From the NCBI RefSeq assembly GCF_007004735.1, contig NZ_SSNL01000005.1:310001-374000 (forward strand): a stretch of DNA of 64,000 bases, in the 5' to 3' direction. The notes under the pieces were generated by a model that was not told the origin of the DNA, did not search any database, and saw only the letters and a list, made by a program, of their open reading frames with translations. Position 1 is the first letter of the stretch. Each line of letters starts with the position of its first letter. This document shows positions 8,795 to 16,232 of this stretch, one piece after another. Source of the DNA: Salinigranum halophilum. Lineage in GTDB: Archaea > Halobacteriota > Halobacteria > Halobacteriales > Haloferacaceae. The translations under genes and the position numbers were made by a program.

Positions 8795-8817
8795 GGTTCA
8801 AATCCCGGCGAGTCCAC
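8795..8817 (+). repeat. Direct repeat of the tRNA-Ala 3' end (att-like)
   Basis: These 23 bases are identical to 8642-8664, which cover the T loop, the T stem 3' strand, the acceptor 3' strand and the discriminator of the tRNA-Ala gene. Only the 3' end is repeated, so it is not a second tRNA. This is the usual footprint left by an element that integrated at a tRNA 3' end. Confidence 0.7.
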
Positions 8818-8856
8818 GATTGAACGAACAGAGTGAGTGAAGAAGTGGACTCGCCG
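8806..8856. repeat. Inverted repeat of the tRNA acceptor end
   Basis: cggcgagtccac at 8806-8817 is followed by its exact reverse complement gtggactcgccg at 8845-8856, separated by 27 bases. It could form a hairpin, or be a trace of a second, inverted insertion event. Confidence 0.55.
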
Positions 8857-8975
8857 TAGTCCCACTCGCTTCGCTCGCGGGGCTCCCGGCGAGCCAGTCT
8901 GCGTTGTCGTATGACTGACGACCGGTTTCGGCCCCGTGGCGTAACAGTAACCCCTACCGACGCCCTAGCAAATCC

Positions 8976-9704
8976 ATGGTTCCACTCGCGATGGGCTGGC
9001 GACATCTGCTCTTCGCCAACTATCCCGTTCCACCCGAAACCGTCGCCGCGCATCTGCCCGACGCCCTGACCGTCGACACCTTCGACGGCGACGCGTGGCT
9101 CTCCGTCGTTCCGTTCACCAACGTCGACGTTCGCCCGAAGGGGCTCCCCGCGTCGGTCGGTGTCGACCTCCCCGAACTCAACCTGCGGACGTACGTCACC
9201 TGCGGCGGCGAACCTGGCGTCTACTTCTTCAGCCTCGACGCACAGGGTCTCCTCTCGGTGCTCGGCGCGCGCCTCTTCCACCGCCTGCCGTACTACTACG
9301 CCCGCGTCTCGCTCACGAGTGACGGGGACGGCGGCGTCCGCTTCGAGAGCCGCCGCCTCCACCCCGGTGACAGGCCGGCGCACTACACGGCGACCTACCG
9401 GCCGAGCGGCCCGGCGTTCGAGTCGAGCGAAGACCCGAGAGCGGCGTTTCTCACCGAACGGTACCGCTTCTACACGCAGGGGGCGGACGGCGCGGTGCGC
9501 TACGCGAACGTCGACCACGAACCGTGGACGCTGTATCCGGCGACGGCCACCGAGGAGACGAACACGCTGTTCGCGGCCGACGGCTTCGCCCACCCCACGT
9601 CGGAGCCGACCTACTACTACAGTCGCGGCGTCGACGTCCACGCCTCGCGCAGCCGGCGGTGGGACGGGGCGGCAGAGCGGGTCGGCGTGGAGGTCCAGCC
9701 GTGA
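8976..9704 (+). CDS. DUF2071 (YqjF-like) protein
   Basis: A 242-residue soluble protein of the DUF2071/YqjF family. It shows the usual N-terminal MGWRHLLFANYPVPPE stretch, in which the first residues precede a conserved Trp, a central YVTCGGEPGVYFFSLDA strand pair and a C-terminal YYYSRGVDV segment. These proteins adopt an acetoacetate-decarboxylase-like fold, but no activity is established. The start ATG at 8976 follows a C-rich leader. Its stop overlaps the start of the DCC protein gene (GTGA), so the two are co-translated; bacterial relatives also often sit next to DCC proteins. Confidence 0.88.
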   Translation: MVPLAMGWRHLLFANYPVPPETVAAHLPDALTVDTFDGDAWLSVVPFTNVDVRPKGLPASVGVDLPELNLRTYVTCGGEPGVYFFSLDAQGLLSVLGARLFHRLPYYYARVSLTSDGDGGVRFESRRLHPGDRPAHYTATYRPSGPAFESSEDPRAAFLTERYRFYTQGADGAVRYANVDHEPWTLYPATATEETNTLFAADGFAHPTSEPTYYYSRGVDVHASRSRRWDGAAERVGVEVQP

Positions 9705-10195
9705 CCGAGGACGAGGCCGGTGCGCGCGACGACACGGTCGAGACGGAGACCGACGCGCGTGCCGCCCGTGAGTCGGTCGACCTCGAAGCCGCCGTCGCCG
9801 AGGGGCCCGTGCTCTTCTTCGACGGCGTCTGTAACCTCTGCAACGGGGCCGTCCAGTTCGTCATCGAGCACGACCCCGAGGGACGGATTCGGTTCGCGTC
9901 GCTGCAGTCGGACGTCGGGCGTGCCGTACTCGACAGCGTCGGCCTCCCTGACGACGAGTTGGAGACGGTCGTCCTCGTGGAGGGCACGCGGGCCTACACG
10001 AAGTCGGCCGCGGCCATCCGGGTCTGTGAGTTGCTCGGCGGCGTCTACCGGGCGGCGAGCGTCGGGTGGCTCCTCCCGCGACGGCTCCGCGACTGGCTCT
10101 ACACCGTCGTCGCCGAACGCCGCTACGAGTGGTTCGGGCGGAAGGACCAGTGTATGGTGCCGACCCCGGAGCTGCGTGAGCGGTTCGTCGAGTGA
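9701..10195 (+). CDS. DCC-family thiol-disulfide oxidoreductase
   Basis: A 164-residue protein of the DCC (DUF393) family. After a 30-residue acidic tail the motif DGVCNLC at 41-47 supplies the DxxCxxC redox site that names the family. The later sequence includes IRFASLQSDVG, YTKSAAAIRV and the C-terminal WFGRKDQCMVPTP. It has a thioredoxin-like fold and presumably exchanges thiols in the cytosol; the substrate is unknown. The GTG start at 9701 overlaps the DUF2071 stop. A near-perfect palindrome follows six bases after the stop. Confidence 0.88.
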   Translation: MTEDEAGARDDTVETETDARAARESVDLEAAVAEGPVLFFDGVCNLCNGAVQFVIEHDPEGRIRFASLQSDVGRAVLDSVGLPDDELETVVLVEGTRAYTKSAAAIRVCELLGGVYRAASVGWLLPRRLRDWLYTVVAERRYEWFGRKDQCMVPTPELRERFVE

Positions 10196-10200
10196 GTGGC

Positions 10201-10226
10201 CGTCACCCCCGTCGACGGAGGTGACG
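10201..10226. terminator. Palindromic hairpin between convergent genes
   Basis: cgtcacc at 10201-10207 pairs with ggtgacg at 10220-10226, and after one mismatch the stem continues with two more pairs around a gtcgac loop. It lies between the DCC gene and the opposing UPF0146 gene and could act on both transcripts. Confidence 0.35.
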
Positions 10227-10248
10227 CTGACGCCGAGTTCGCGAGCCA

Positions 10249-10665
10249 TCAGCGACCGTCGGAGTGGCGGGCGACGTACAGCGTCTCCGCGTCGAGCGTC
10301 ACTCGTTCGACGGGGACGGTCGGCTGGTCGCCCCCGAGCGTCGTGAAGAGGAAGTCCGCACCGGCGGCGTGAGCGACGTCGCGCGCAGGACGGTGGAGTT
10401 CGGGGGGGAGGTTGAGCGCGTAAACGGCGTCGACGGCGTACAGCGAGTCGACGCCCGCGCCGCGTTCCGCGCGGGCGACGACGTCGTCGCGGACGAACCG
10501 CACGCCGTCGGGGACCGACCGGGCGTAGAGGTCCGTCGCGGTCACGTCCGTCCCCCGGTCGACGAGCGCTGCGGCGACGTCAGTCCGTCGCCCGACGCCG
10601 ACCTCGACGACCCGGGCGTATCGGGAGAGATAGTCGGCGAGGGCGGCAGTCGTCGGACGGCTCAC
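10249..10665 (-). CDS. UPF0146 family protein
   Basis: A 138-residue protein of the archaeal UPF0146 family. The N-terminal half contains VVEVGVGRRTDVAAAL, a glycine-containing loop like the SAM-binding motif of Rossmann methyltransferases, and TDVTATDLYA, the usual acidic end of strand 2. The short length means it lacks the C-terminal half of a full methyltransferase. Its function is unknown. It is divergent from the archaemetzincin gene, with 39 bases between the start codons. Confidence 0.85.
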   Translation of the reverse strand: MSRPTTAALADYLSRYARVVEVGVGRRTDVAAALVDRGTDVTATDLYARSVPDGVRFVRDDVVARAERGAGVDSLYAVDAVYALNLPPELHRPARDVAHAAGADFLFTTLGGDQPTVPVERVTLDAETLYVARHSDGR

Positions 10666-10674
10666 GGCGGGATG

Positions 10675-10679
10675 TTTAT
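10675..10679 (+). promoter_or_regulatory. TATA element of amzA
   Basis: tttat lies 28 bases before the ATG at 10705, fitting a leaderless transcript. The 39-base gap to the divergent UPF0146 gene must hold both promoters. Confidence 0.5.
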
Positions 10680-10704
10680 GACCGACCCCTGCTTAACTCC
10701 GTCC

Positions 10705-11226
10705 ATGCTCGTCGATATCGTACCGATCGGGGACGTCCCCGCGCAGGTCAAACGGGAGGCCTCCGCCGCGCTCCGGTCCGTCTACGACTGCGACGTGACC
10801 GTCCACGAGGAGCAGTCGCTCCCCGACGGTGCGTACGACCGCAGCCGAAACCAGTACCGGGCCGAGGAGTTCATCGAACTCGCCTCCCGAACCGGCTCCG
10901 CGGAGAAGAACATCGGCATCACGACCCAGGACCTCTACTACCGCCGGCGCAACTACGTCTTCGGACTCGCGTACCTCAACGGCAACGGCTCCGTCATCTC
11001 GACCGCACGTCTGCAGACCTCTTCCGACGGCGGCATCTCGACGAAGCCCTCCAGCGAGGTGTTCGCCGACCGCGTCCGCAAGGAGGTCGTCCACGAGATC
11101 GGCCACACGCTGGGATTAGAACACTGTGACAACTCCAAATGCGTGATGTCCTTTTCCCCGACGGTCCGCGAGGTCGACGTGAAAGAGGAGAACCTCTGCG
11201 GCACCTGCTCTCGCCTCATCCGCTGA
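10705..11226 (+). CDS. amzA: Archaemetzincin
   Basis: A zinc metalloprotease of the archaemetzincin family, 173 residues. The signature HEIGHTLGLEH occupies 130-140, giving three zinc-binding histidines and the catalytic glutamate, followed at once by CDNSKCVM (Cys141, Cys146 and the Met-turn region). Cys165 and Cys168 at the C-terminus form the second CxxC. These four cysteines bind a structural zinc in known archaemetzincins. No signal peptide is present, so it is probably cytosolic. The ATG at 10705 is chosen by family length and the TATA spacing; the long open frame upstream is antisense to UPF0146. Confidence 0.95.
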   Translation: MLVDIVPIGDVPAQVKREASAALRSVYDCDVTVHEEQSLPDGAYDRSRNQYRAEEFIELASRTGSAEKNIGITTQDLYYRRRNYVFGLAYLNGNGSVISTARLQTSSDGGISTKPSSEVFADRVRKEVVHEIGHTLGLEHCDNSKCVMSFSPTVREVDVKEENLCGTCSRLIR

Positions 11227-11350
11227 CCGTCACCGCTGTTCCGCTTCACCTCCCGTCTCGCCCTCCACGCCGAGACATCTCCCCGACGGGAGCGTCCGCG
11301 AAGCGCCGGGGGACAGTCGGTTCGTCTTCAGCCCGTGAGAACCGCCGACA

Positions 11351-11357
11351 AGTAATT
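11351..11357 (+). promoter_or_regulatory. TATA-like element of the stress-protein gene
   Basis: agtaatt is centred 29 bases before the ATG at 11383, fitting a leaderless start. Confidence 0.4.
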
Positions 11358-11382
11358 GTCCACCGGTGGGCTATCATCTCGC

Positions 11383-11829
11383 ATGACATTTCTAGTGGCG
11401 GTCGACGGGTCGGAGGCGAGCAAGCACGCCCTCGCGCACGCGACAGACCTCGCCGAACGGCTCGGTGAGAGTCTGCTCGTCGTCCAGGCGGTCGAACCGG
11501 CGGTCGTCGACGTCGGCGGAGACGAACCCGACGGGTTCGACGACACCGCTGGTCGACTCGTCGCGAAGGCGGTCGAAGACGCCGAGGCGGACGCCGAGCG
11601 GGTCCTCGAAGCGGCGAGAGACCACGCGGCGAACGCGGGCGTGGAGGTCGAGACCGAACTGCTGTACGGGTCGCCGCTGCAGGTCATCCCGGACGTGACC
11701 GAGCGCGCGGACGTCGAGGGCCTCTTCGTCGGCCACCGCGGCCTCTCGGGGCGGTACGAGGGGCTCGTCGGGAGCGTCGCGAAGGGGCTCGTCGAGCGCT
11801 CGCACGTCCCCGTGACGGTCGTCCGGTAA
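11383..11829 (+). CDS. Universal stress protein (single domain)
   Basis: A 148-residue UspA-family protein. It begins MTFLVAVDGSEASKHAL, the typical first strand and loop. Near the C-terminus it has GLFVGHRGLSGRYEGLVGS followed by VAKGLVERSHVPVTVV, which is the nucleotide-binding G-2x-G-9x-G(S/T) pattern of ATP-binding USPs. The start at 11383 is preferred to an upstream in-frame start at 11356 because the family begins there and the TATA element is 29 bases away. The substrate or partner is unknown. RNA cyclase follows 16 bases later. Confidence 0.92.
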   Translation: MTFLVAVDGSEASKHALAHATDLAERLGESLLVVQAVEPAVVDVGGDEPDGFDDTAGRLVAKAVEDAEADAERVLEAARDHAANAGVEVETELLYGSPLQVIPDVTERADVEGLFVGHRGLSGRYEGLVGSVAKGLVERSHVPVTVVR

Positions 11830-11845
11830 TCGGAGCACGAGACGA

Positions 11846-12847
11846 GTGACCACCTCGCTCGACCTCGACGGCTCCGAGGGCGGCGGCCAACTCTTCCGGA
11901 CGGCGCTGACGCTCTCGTGTCTCGGTGACCAGCCGTTCGAGATGGTCGGTATCCGCGGTGACCGGCCGAACCCGGGGCTGCGACCGCAACACCTCGCCTG
12001 TGTCGACGCGGCCGCAGCGCTCACCGACGCGACGGTCGATGGGGCCGAGGTGGGCTCCGAGCAGTTGCGCTTCGCGCCGACACACGAGCCCCGAGGGGAC
12101 GTCACCGTCGACGTCGGCACGGCCGGGAGCGTCGCGCTCGTCTTCGACACCGTTCTCCCGCTCGGTGCGGGCATCGACAGTTCCCTCTCGCTCACCGCTA
12201 CCGGCGGGACCGACGTGAAGTGGGCACCGACGTTCGCGTTCCTGCACGCGGTCAAACTGCCGCTCCTCGCCCGTTTCGGGCTCGCCGCAGACCTCACGCT
12301 CGAGCGCCGCGGCTTCTATCCGACGGGTGGTGGGCGGGCGACACTACGCGTCGCACCCTCGACGCTCCGCCCGTTCACCCTCGACACCCGGGGTGCCCTC
12401 GTCGCGAGCGTCCACGCCGTCGCCGCGCGTGACCTCGCCGACGCTGAGGTCTGCGAACGCGCGCTCGAACGAGTCCGCGAGCGGCTCTCGGTCCCGTTCG
12501 TCGAGACCACGGCGACGTACGCCGAGACCGACTGCCCCGGCTTCGCACTGTGTCTCGCCGTCGCCGGCGAGACGCGAGCGGGGTTCGACGCGCTCGGGGA
12601 GAAGGGATTGCCTGCCGAGGACGTCGCCGACGACGTCGTCGACGCGTTCGAGGCGTGGTGCGACGGGCCGGGCGTCGTCGACGCACATCTCGCGGACCAA
12701 CTCGTCGTCCCGCTGGCGCTCGCCGGCGGCGTCGTCACGGCGCCCCGAGTCACGACACATCTCGAAACGAACCGCTCGCTGGTCGATACCTTCGGCTACG
12801 ACCTCCGACTCCGGACGGGCGACGCGGGCGTCGTGATTCAGGGGTAG
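11846..12847 (+). CDS. rtcA: RNA 3'-terminal phosphate cyclase
   Basis: RtcA converts RNA 3'-phosphate ends to 2',3'-cyclic phosphates using ATP. The protein has 333 residues, the usual length. The N-terminal GSEGGGQLFRTAL motif lies at about 9-21 and RPNPGLRPQH follows. His305, in TTHLETN, matches the position of the histidine that is adenylated in RtcA. GRGF-like motifs are replaced by ERRGFYPTGGG. The start is GTG at 11846. It probably forms an operon with the stress-protein gene. Confidence 0.94.
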   Translation: MTTSLDLDGSEGGGQLFRTALTLSCLGDQPFEMVGIRGDRPNPGLRPQHLACVDAAAALTDATVDGAEVGSEQLRFAPTHEPRGDVTVDVGTAGSVALVFDTVLPLGAGIDSSLSLTATGGTDVKWAPTFAFLHAVKLPLLARFGLAADLTLERRGFYPTGGGRATLRVAPSTLRPFTLDTRGALVASVHAVAARDLADAEVCERALERVRERLSVPFVETTATYAETDCPGFALCLAVAGETRAGFDALGEKGLPAEDVADDVVDAFEAWCDGPGVVDAHLADQLVVPLALAGGVVTAPRVTTHLETNRSLVDTFGYDLRLRTGDAGVVIQG

Positions 12848-13041
12848 AACACGAACGAACCGCGGACGGGGGACACGGGGAGGGACGGAGAGCCGACGGG
12901 TGGACCCGAGCGGCACGAGCGCCCCGTGGCGTGGGTAGGCTGGCTGTGAATACGGCGCTCGGGCATCCCATCGGACCCGTCCATCTGGACGTTCGACTCC
13001 AGGCCCCTGAATGTGTTGGCAGAGCTACACCTGAACGCGCG

Positions 13042-13494
13042 TCACGGCGCGTACGTCCCGGTGAGTCGTGCCTCTGCGAGGACGTGTCCCTCGACGGCCG
13101 CTTCCAGCGCCGCCTTCGTCTCGCCGCTGTCGAGTGCGAGCGTCGTGTCGAGCGCGCGTGCGACGAACCGGTAGGTGTGCTCGCGGTCCGGCGGGTTCGG
13201 CCCGCCGTAGCCGACCTCGCCGTAGTCGTTTCGCCCCTCGACACCGCCGGCGCTCGGCGGCTCGAAATCGACCGGAATCGACGTCGTCGCTGCCGGCAGG
13301 TTCCACACGACCCAGTGGTCCCACACCTTCCCCGCCGGTTCCACGGCGTCCGGGTCGTCGACGACGAGTGCGAGCGTCTCCGCCTCGTCGGGCACGTCGT
13401 GGATATCGAGCGGCGGGTTCACGTTCGCCGCCCGGTAGCCGTACTGTTCGGGAATCGGGTCGCCATCGTCGAACGCGTCGCTGGTGAGTCGCAT
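13042..13494 (-). CDS. YbhB/YbcL-type PEBP-like protein
   Basis: A 150-residue phosphatidylethanolamine-binding-protein family member of the bacterial/archaeal YbhB/YbcL type. It starts MRLTSDAFDDGDPIPEQY. It contains the conserved PPLDI and LALVVDDPDA region, DHWVVWNLPA (the ligand-pocket Asp-His), and YGGPNPPDREHTYRFVARAL. It has no signal peptide. The biochemical role in archaea is unknown. It lies between rtcA (convergent) and the ABCE1 gene (same strand, 69 bases upstream of that gene's end). Confidence 0.93.
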   Translation of the reverse strand: MRLTSDAFDDGDPIPEQYGYRAANVNPPLDIHDVPDEAETLALVVDDPDAVEPAGKVWDHWVVWNLPAATTSIPVDFEPPSAGGVEGRNDYGEVGYGGPNPPDREHTYRFVARALDTTLALDSGETKAALEAAVEGHVLAEARLTGTYAP

Positions 13495-13563
13495 CCCCTT
13501 CGATGTACAACAGTTGACAGTATGGGTGTTACGCCCACCGGGGGTCGACCGACCCTGGCCGTC

Positions 13564-15393
13564 TCAGGGGGCGTAGTAGTACTCGCCCGCGCGCTTCTGT
13601 TTCCGATCGAGTTGAGAGTCGGGCTTGTTGATGCGCGGCCGACCCGTCCGTTCGTCGCGGCGGAAGGTGATGTCGAGGTCCGAGAGGAAGTCGTTCATCC
13701 CGTCGCGCATCTCCTGTGGCGTCTGGGCGTGACCCTCCTCGGCGGGTTCACCGTCGAACACCATCAGGCGGTCGGCGAGCAGGTCGATCATGTAGATGTC
13801 GTGGTCGATGACCATCACCGTCGCGTCGTGGTTCTCCGCGTAACGGCGGATAGCCGTCGTCGCGCGCACCCGCTGTTCGACGTCGAGGTGTGCGGAGGGC
13901 TCGTCCAGCACGTAGAGGTCGGCGTCTTCGGAGAGCGTCGCGGCGATGGCGACCCGCTGGCGCTCCCCGCCGGACAGGTCCGAGAGGTGCTGCTCCATGA
14001 TGCGTTCGAGCTGGAGCGGGCCGGCGATTTCGGTCTTCCACAGCGAGGTGCCGAAGTCGTTCGTGATAGAAGACAAGAAGGCGTCGACGCGCATCGGCTG
14101 GTCGATTTCGATGTACTGGGGCTTGTAGGCGATGTCCAGTCTGAAGTCGAGTTCGCCCGCGTCGGGTTCGAGCTGTCCGGCGAAGAGCTTCGCCAGCGTG
14201 GACTTCCCGATGCCGTTCGGGCCGACGATGCCCAGCACCTCGGAGTGGTAGATGGTGCCGCCGTCGACGGTGAGCGAGAACTCCCCGTCACCGTACGATT
14301 TCGCGAGGTCCGGGTACTCCACGAGCGGCGCGCTCTTGGTCGTCTCACGCGGGGCGTGCTGCTCGAAGGTGATGGCGTCGGGCCGGATACGCATGTTCTC
14401 GTTCGTCAGGTACCCTTTCAGGTACTCGTTGATGCCGTTCCGGACGCTCTTGGGGTCGGTGATGACACCGAACGCCCCCGGTCGCCCGTAGCCGATGTGG
14501 AGCGAGTCGGCGAGCAGGTCGAGGATGGCCAGGTCGTGCTCGACGACGAGCACGGCACGGTCTTCCTCCGCGGCGAGTTCCTGGACGAGACGGGCGGCGG
14601 TGACGCGCTGGCCGATGTCCAGATAGGGTGTAATCTCGTCGAGGAAGTAGAAGTCACGGTCTCTCGCCAGCGTGGCCGCGAGCGCGACCCGCTGGAGTTC
14701 GCCGCCAGAGAGCGTGTCGATGGGCTGGTCGACGACGGGCCGGATGCCCAGTCTGTCGACGAGTTCGTCGAGGGCGCCCCGCTCGTCGGTCGCCGTCAGC
14801 AGTTCGTTCGTCTTCCCGTCGAACTGCTTGGGAATCTGGTCGACGTACTGCGGCTTGCGGGCGACGGTCACCTCGTCGTCGAGCAACGCCTCGATGTAGT
14901 TCTGGAGACCGGAGCCGCGGTAGCGGTCGAGGACGGCGTCCCACCCCGGTGCCTCGCCGTAGTTCCCCAGGTTAGGGACGAGTTCGTCCGCGAGGATGTG
15001 CACGGCCGTGGACTTCCCGATGCCGTTCGGGCCGAGGATGCCGGTCACACTGCCCGCGTCCGGGACGGGAAGGCCGTACAGCGCGAAGGCGTTCTCGCCG
15101 TAGCGGTGGACGGGGTCCTCGTCGAGTTCCGTGGGGAGGTTGATGATCTCGATGGCGTCGAACGGGCACTTTTCGACGCAGATGCCGCAGGTCTCGCCCA
15201 GACAGATCTCTTCCGAGATGCGGACCTGGTCGGGGTCGCCCTCGTAGGGTTCACCCTCCTCGTAATGGTCGCCGCGGGTGACGATGCAGTCCTTGCCGGT
15301 GCGGTTCGGCGGACAGTACTTCGCACACTCGTAGTTGCACCGGTCGGGCTGGCAGCGGTCGAGGTCGACCACCGCGATACTGTCGTCGGCCAT
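13564..15393 (-). CDS. rli1: ABCE1 / RNase L inhibitor, ribosome recycling ATPase
   Basis: ABCE1 splits post-termination ribosomes with aRF1/Pelota. This 609-residue protein has the full plan. Two Fe-S clusters are bound by Cys14, 19, 23, 27 and 64, 69, 72, 76. NBD1 carries GPNGIGKST at 121-129, LSGGELQRVALA and YFLDEITPYLD. NBD2 carries a second GPNGIGKST, LSGGERQRVAIA and [13 protein letters not shown] chose the ATG at 15393, which overlaps the stop of the upstream membrane-protein gene (TAATG); the long upstream extension of the frame is not conserved. The pairing with an EMC6-like gene recurs in haloarchaea. Confidence 0.98.
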   Translation of the reverse strand: MADDSIAVVDLDRCQPDRCNYECAKYCPPNRTGKDCIVTRGDHYEEGEPYEGDPDQVRISEEICLGETCGICVEKCPFDAIEIINLPTELDEDPVHRYGENAFALYGLPVPDAGSVTGILGPNGIGKSTAVHILADELVPNLGNYGEAPGWDAVLDRYRGSGLQNYIEALLDDEVTVARKPQYVDQIPKQFDGKTNELLTATDERGALDELVDRLGIRPVVDQPIDTLSGGELQRVALAATLARDRDFYFLDEITPYLDIGQRVTAARLVQELAAEEDRAVLVVEHDLAILDLLADSLHIGYGRPGAFGVITDPKSVRNGINEYLKGYLTNENMRIRPDAITFEQHAPRETTKSAPLVEYPDLAKSYGDGEFSLTVDGGTIYHSEVLGIVGPNGIGKSTLAKLFAGQLEPDAGELDFRLDIAYKPQYIEIDQPMRVDAFLSSITNDFGTSLWKTEIAGPLQLERIMEQHLSDLSGGERQRVAIAATLSEDADLYVLDEPSAHLDVEQRVRATTAIRRYAENHDATVMVIDHDIYMIDLLADRLMVFDGEPAEEGHAQTPQEMRDGMNDFLSDLDITFRRDERTGRPRINKPDSQLDRKQKRAGEYYYAP

Positions 15394-15707
15394 TACAGGG
15401 TCACGCCCGCGGTGAGCATGATCGCGAAGGTGATGAACCACAGCGTGAACGTCATGAATCCGACGTAGAGGTAGTCTTTCGCCCCGAAGTCGGAGACGTC
15501 CACCCCGACGACGCGCAGGACGGGAAGCTGCAGAGCGATGAAGCCGGCGAGGATCCCCAGCGTCAGCCGGTTCGTGGCCGACGCGGGGTCCGTCCCGACG
15601 ACGACGCCCGACGCGACCGCCGCCGCGACGCCCGCGAGACACGCGAGCGTGGTGACGGTCACTCCCCGGAGGTGTTTGGAGAGGCCGGTCTGCGTTTCGG
15701 TAGCCAT
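15393..15707 (-). CDS. EMC6-like small membrane protein
   Basis: A 104-residue integral membrane protein with about three hydrophobic segments (roughly 20-42, 50-68 and 78-102). In haloarchaea this gene upstream of ABCE1 is usually described as EMC6-like, after a subunit of the eukaryotic membrane-protein insertase complex. The start chosen is the ATG at 15707 (MATETQTG). The TAATG overlap with ABCE1 indicates coupled translation, suggesting a link between ribosome recycling and membrane-protein biogenesis. That link is inference. Confidence 0.75.
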   Translation of the reverse strand: MATETQTGLSKHLRGVTVTTLACLAGVAAAVASGVVVGTDPASATNRLTLGILAGFIALQLPVLRVVGVDVSDFGAKDYLYVGFMTFTLWFITFAIMLTAGVTL

Positions 15708-15780
15708 ACGTGCCCGTGCGAGAGCGCGCGTCAAAAGCCGTTCGTTGTTCGTTCCGCTGTGTCACAGCCGTCTATCAACC

Positions 15781-15786
15781 TTTATG
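15781..15786 (+). promoter_or_regulatory. TATA element of the HTH gene
   Basis: tttatg is about 28 bases upstream of the ATG at 15812, the standard leaderless spacing. Confidence 0.5.
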
Positions 15787-15811
15787 CCCGTGGCCCGTCT
15801 CGAACGACGTA

Positions 15812-16099
15812 ATGGCTGGATCCGACGAGGAGAGTCTCGACGACCTCCCACCGAGCGCGAAACTCGTGTTCAAAGTTCTCGAATACAACGGCCCGCTGAC
15901 GCAGAAGGGAATCGTCGAGGAGTCGATGCTGTCGGCCCGCACGGTTCGGTACGCCCTCGAACGGCTGGAAGGCATCGGCATCGTCGACGAGGACGTCTAC
16001 TTCGCCGACGCCCGACAGAACCTCTATCAGCTCAACGAGACCGCCGACGAGTTCAAAAGCGGCGACGAGGCCGACGCGGAAGCCTGCGCCGCCGAGTAA
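15812..16099 (+). CDS. Small MarR-like winged-helix regulator
   Basis: A 95-residue protein consisting of a winged helix-turn-helix domain. SAKLVFKVLEYNGPLTQKGIVEESMLSARTVRYALERLEGIGIV covers helices 1-3 and leads into a short wing; QNLYQLNE closes the fold. It has an acidic C-terminal tail. Such minimal MarR/TrmB-type proteins are common in haloarchaea and may act as local DNA-binding regulators. It is divergent from the EMC6-ABCE1 pair, which may be its target; that is only positional inference. Confidence 0.85.
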   Translation: MAGSDEESLDDLPPSAKLVFKVLEYNGPLTQKGIVEESMLSARTVRYALERLEGIGIVDEDVYFADARQNLYQLNETADEFKSGDEADAEACAAE

Positions 16100-16202
16100 C
16101 CACCCGCTCCGTTCTCCTGTTCGGCCTCGCGGCACCAGACCGCGTCACGGTGAGTGCGACGGCGCGTCCGATGACTAAAACGCCCGTCGTACTCACGGGG
16201 AG

Positions 16203-16210
16203 CTACTTTT
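16203..16210 (+). promoter_or_regulatory. TATA-like element of the Agl23-like gene
   Basis: ctactttt is centred about 26 bases before the ATG at 16233. This supports the ATG rather than the in-frame GTG at 16224 as the start. Confidence 0.4.
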
Positions 16211-16232
16211 CGGGGAGCGACGAGTGTCCGGC

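Larger units (their letters stand above)
8664..8975. other. Intergenic region with tRNA-derived repeats
   Basis: These 312 bases hold no credible gene. They contain a second copy of the tRNA-Ala 3' end, an inverted copy of its acceptor part, a degenerate T-arm-like gggtttgaaccc around 8741-8752, and purine/pyrimidine palindromic runs such as ctcgcttcgctcg. This mix is often seen next to haloarchaeal tRNA genes that have served as integration sites. Confidence 0.6.

Noticed and set aside
8795-8817. A second tRNA-Ala gene
   Set aside because: Only the T arm and acceptor 3' strand are present; there is no D arm, anticodon arm or 5' acceptor strand.
8664-9641. A 325-codon minus-strand frame crossing the tRNA-flanking region
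   Set aside because: Most of it is antisense to the DUF2071 gene, and its tail is the translated tRNA-derived repeats, a frequent source of false haloarchaeal ORFs.
10264-10704. A 147-codon N-terminal extension of archaemetzincin
   Set aside because: The extension is antisense to the UPF0146 gene, and the ATG at 10705 fits both the TATA spacing and the family length.
12848-13041. An RNA gene between rtcA and the PEBP gene
   Set aside because: A few short complementary segments are present but no cloverleaf or known RNA fold could be built.
12550-15468. A 972-codon open frame on the plus strand
   Set aside because: It is antisense to the well-supported PEBP and ABCE1 genes, has arginine-rich low-complexity sequence and no recognisable domain; long antisense frames are common in GC-rich genomes.
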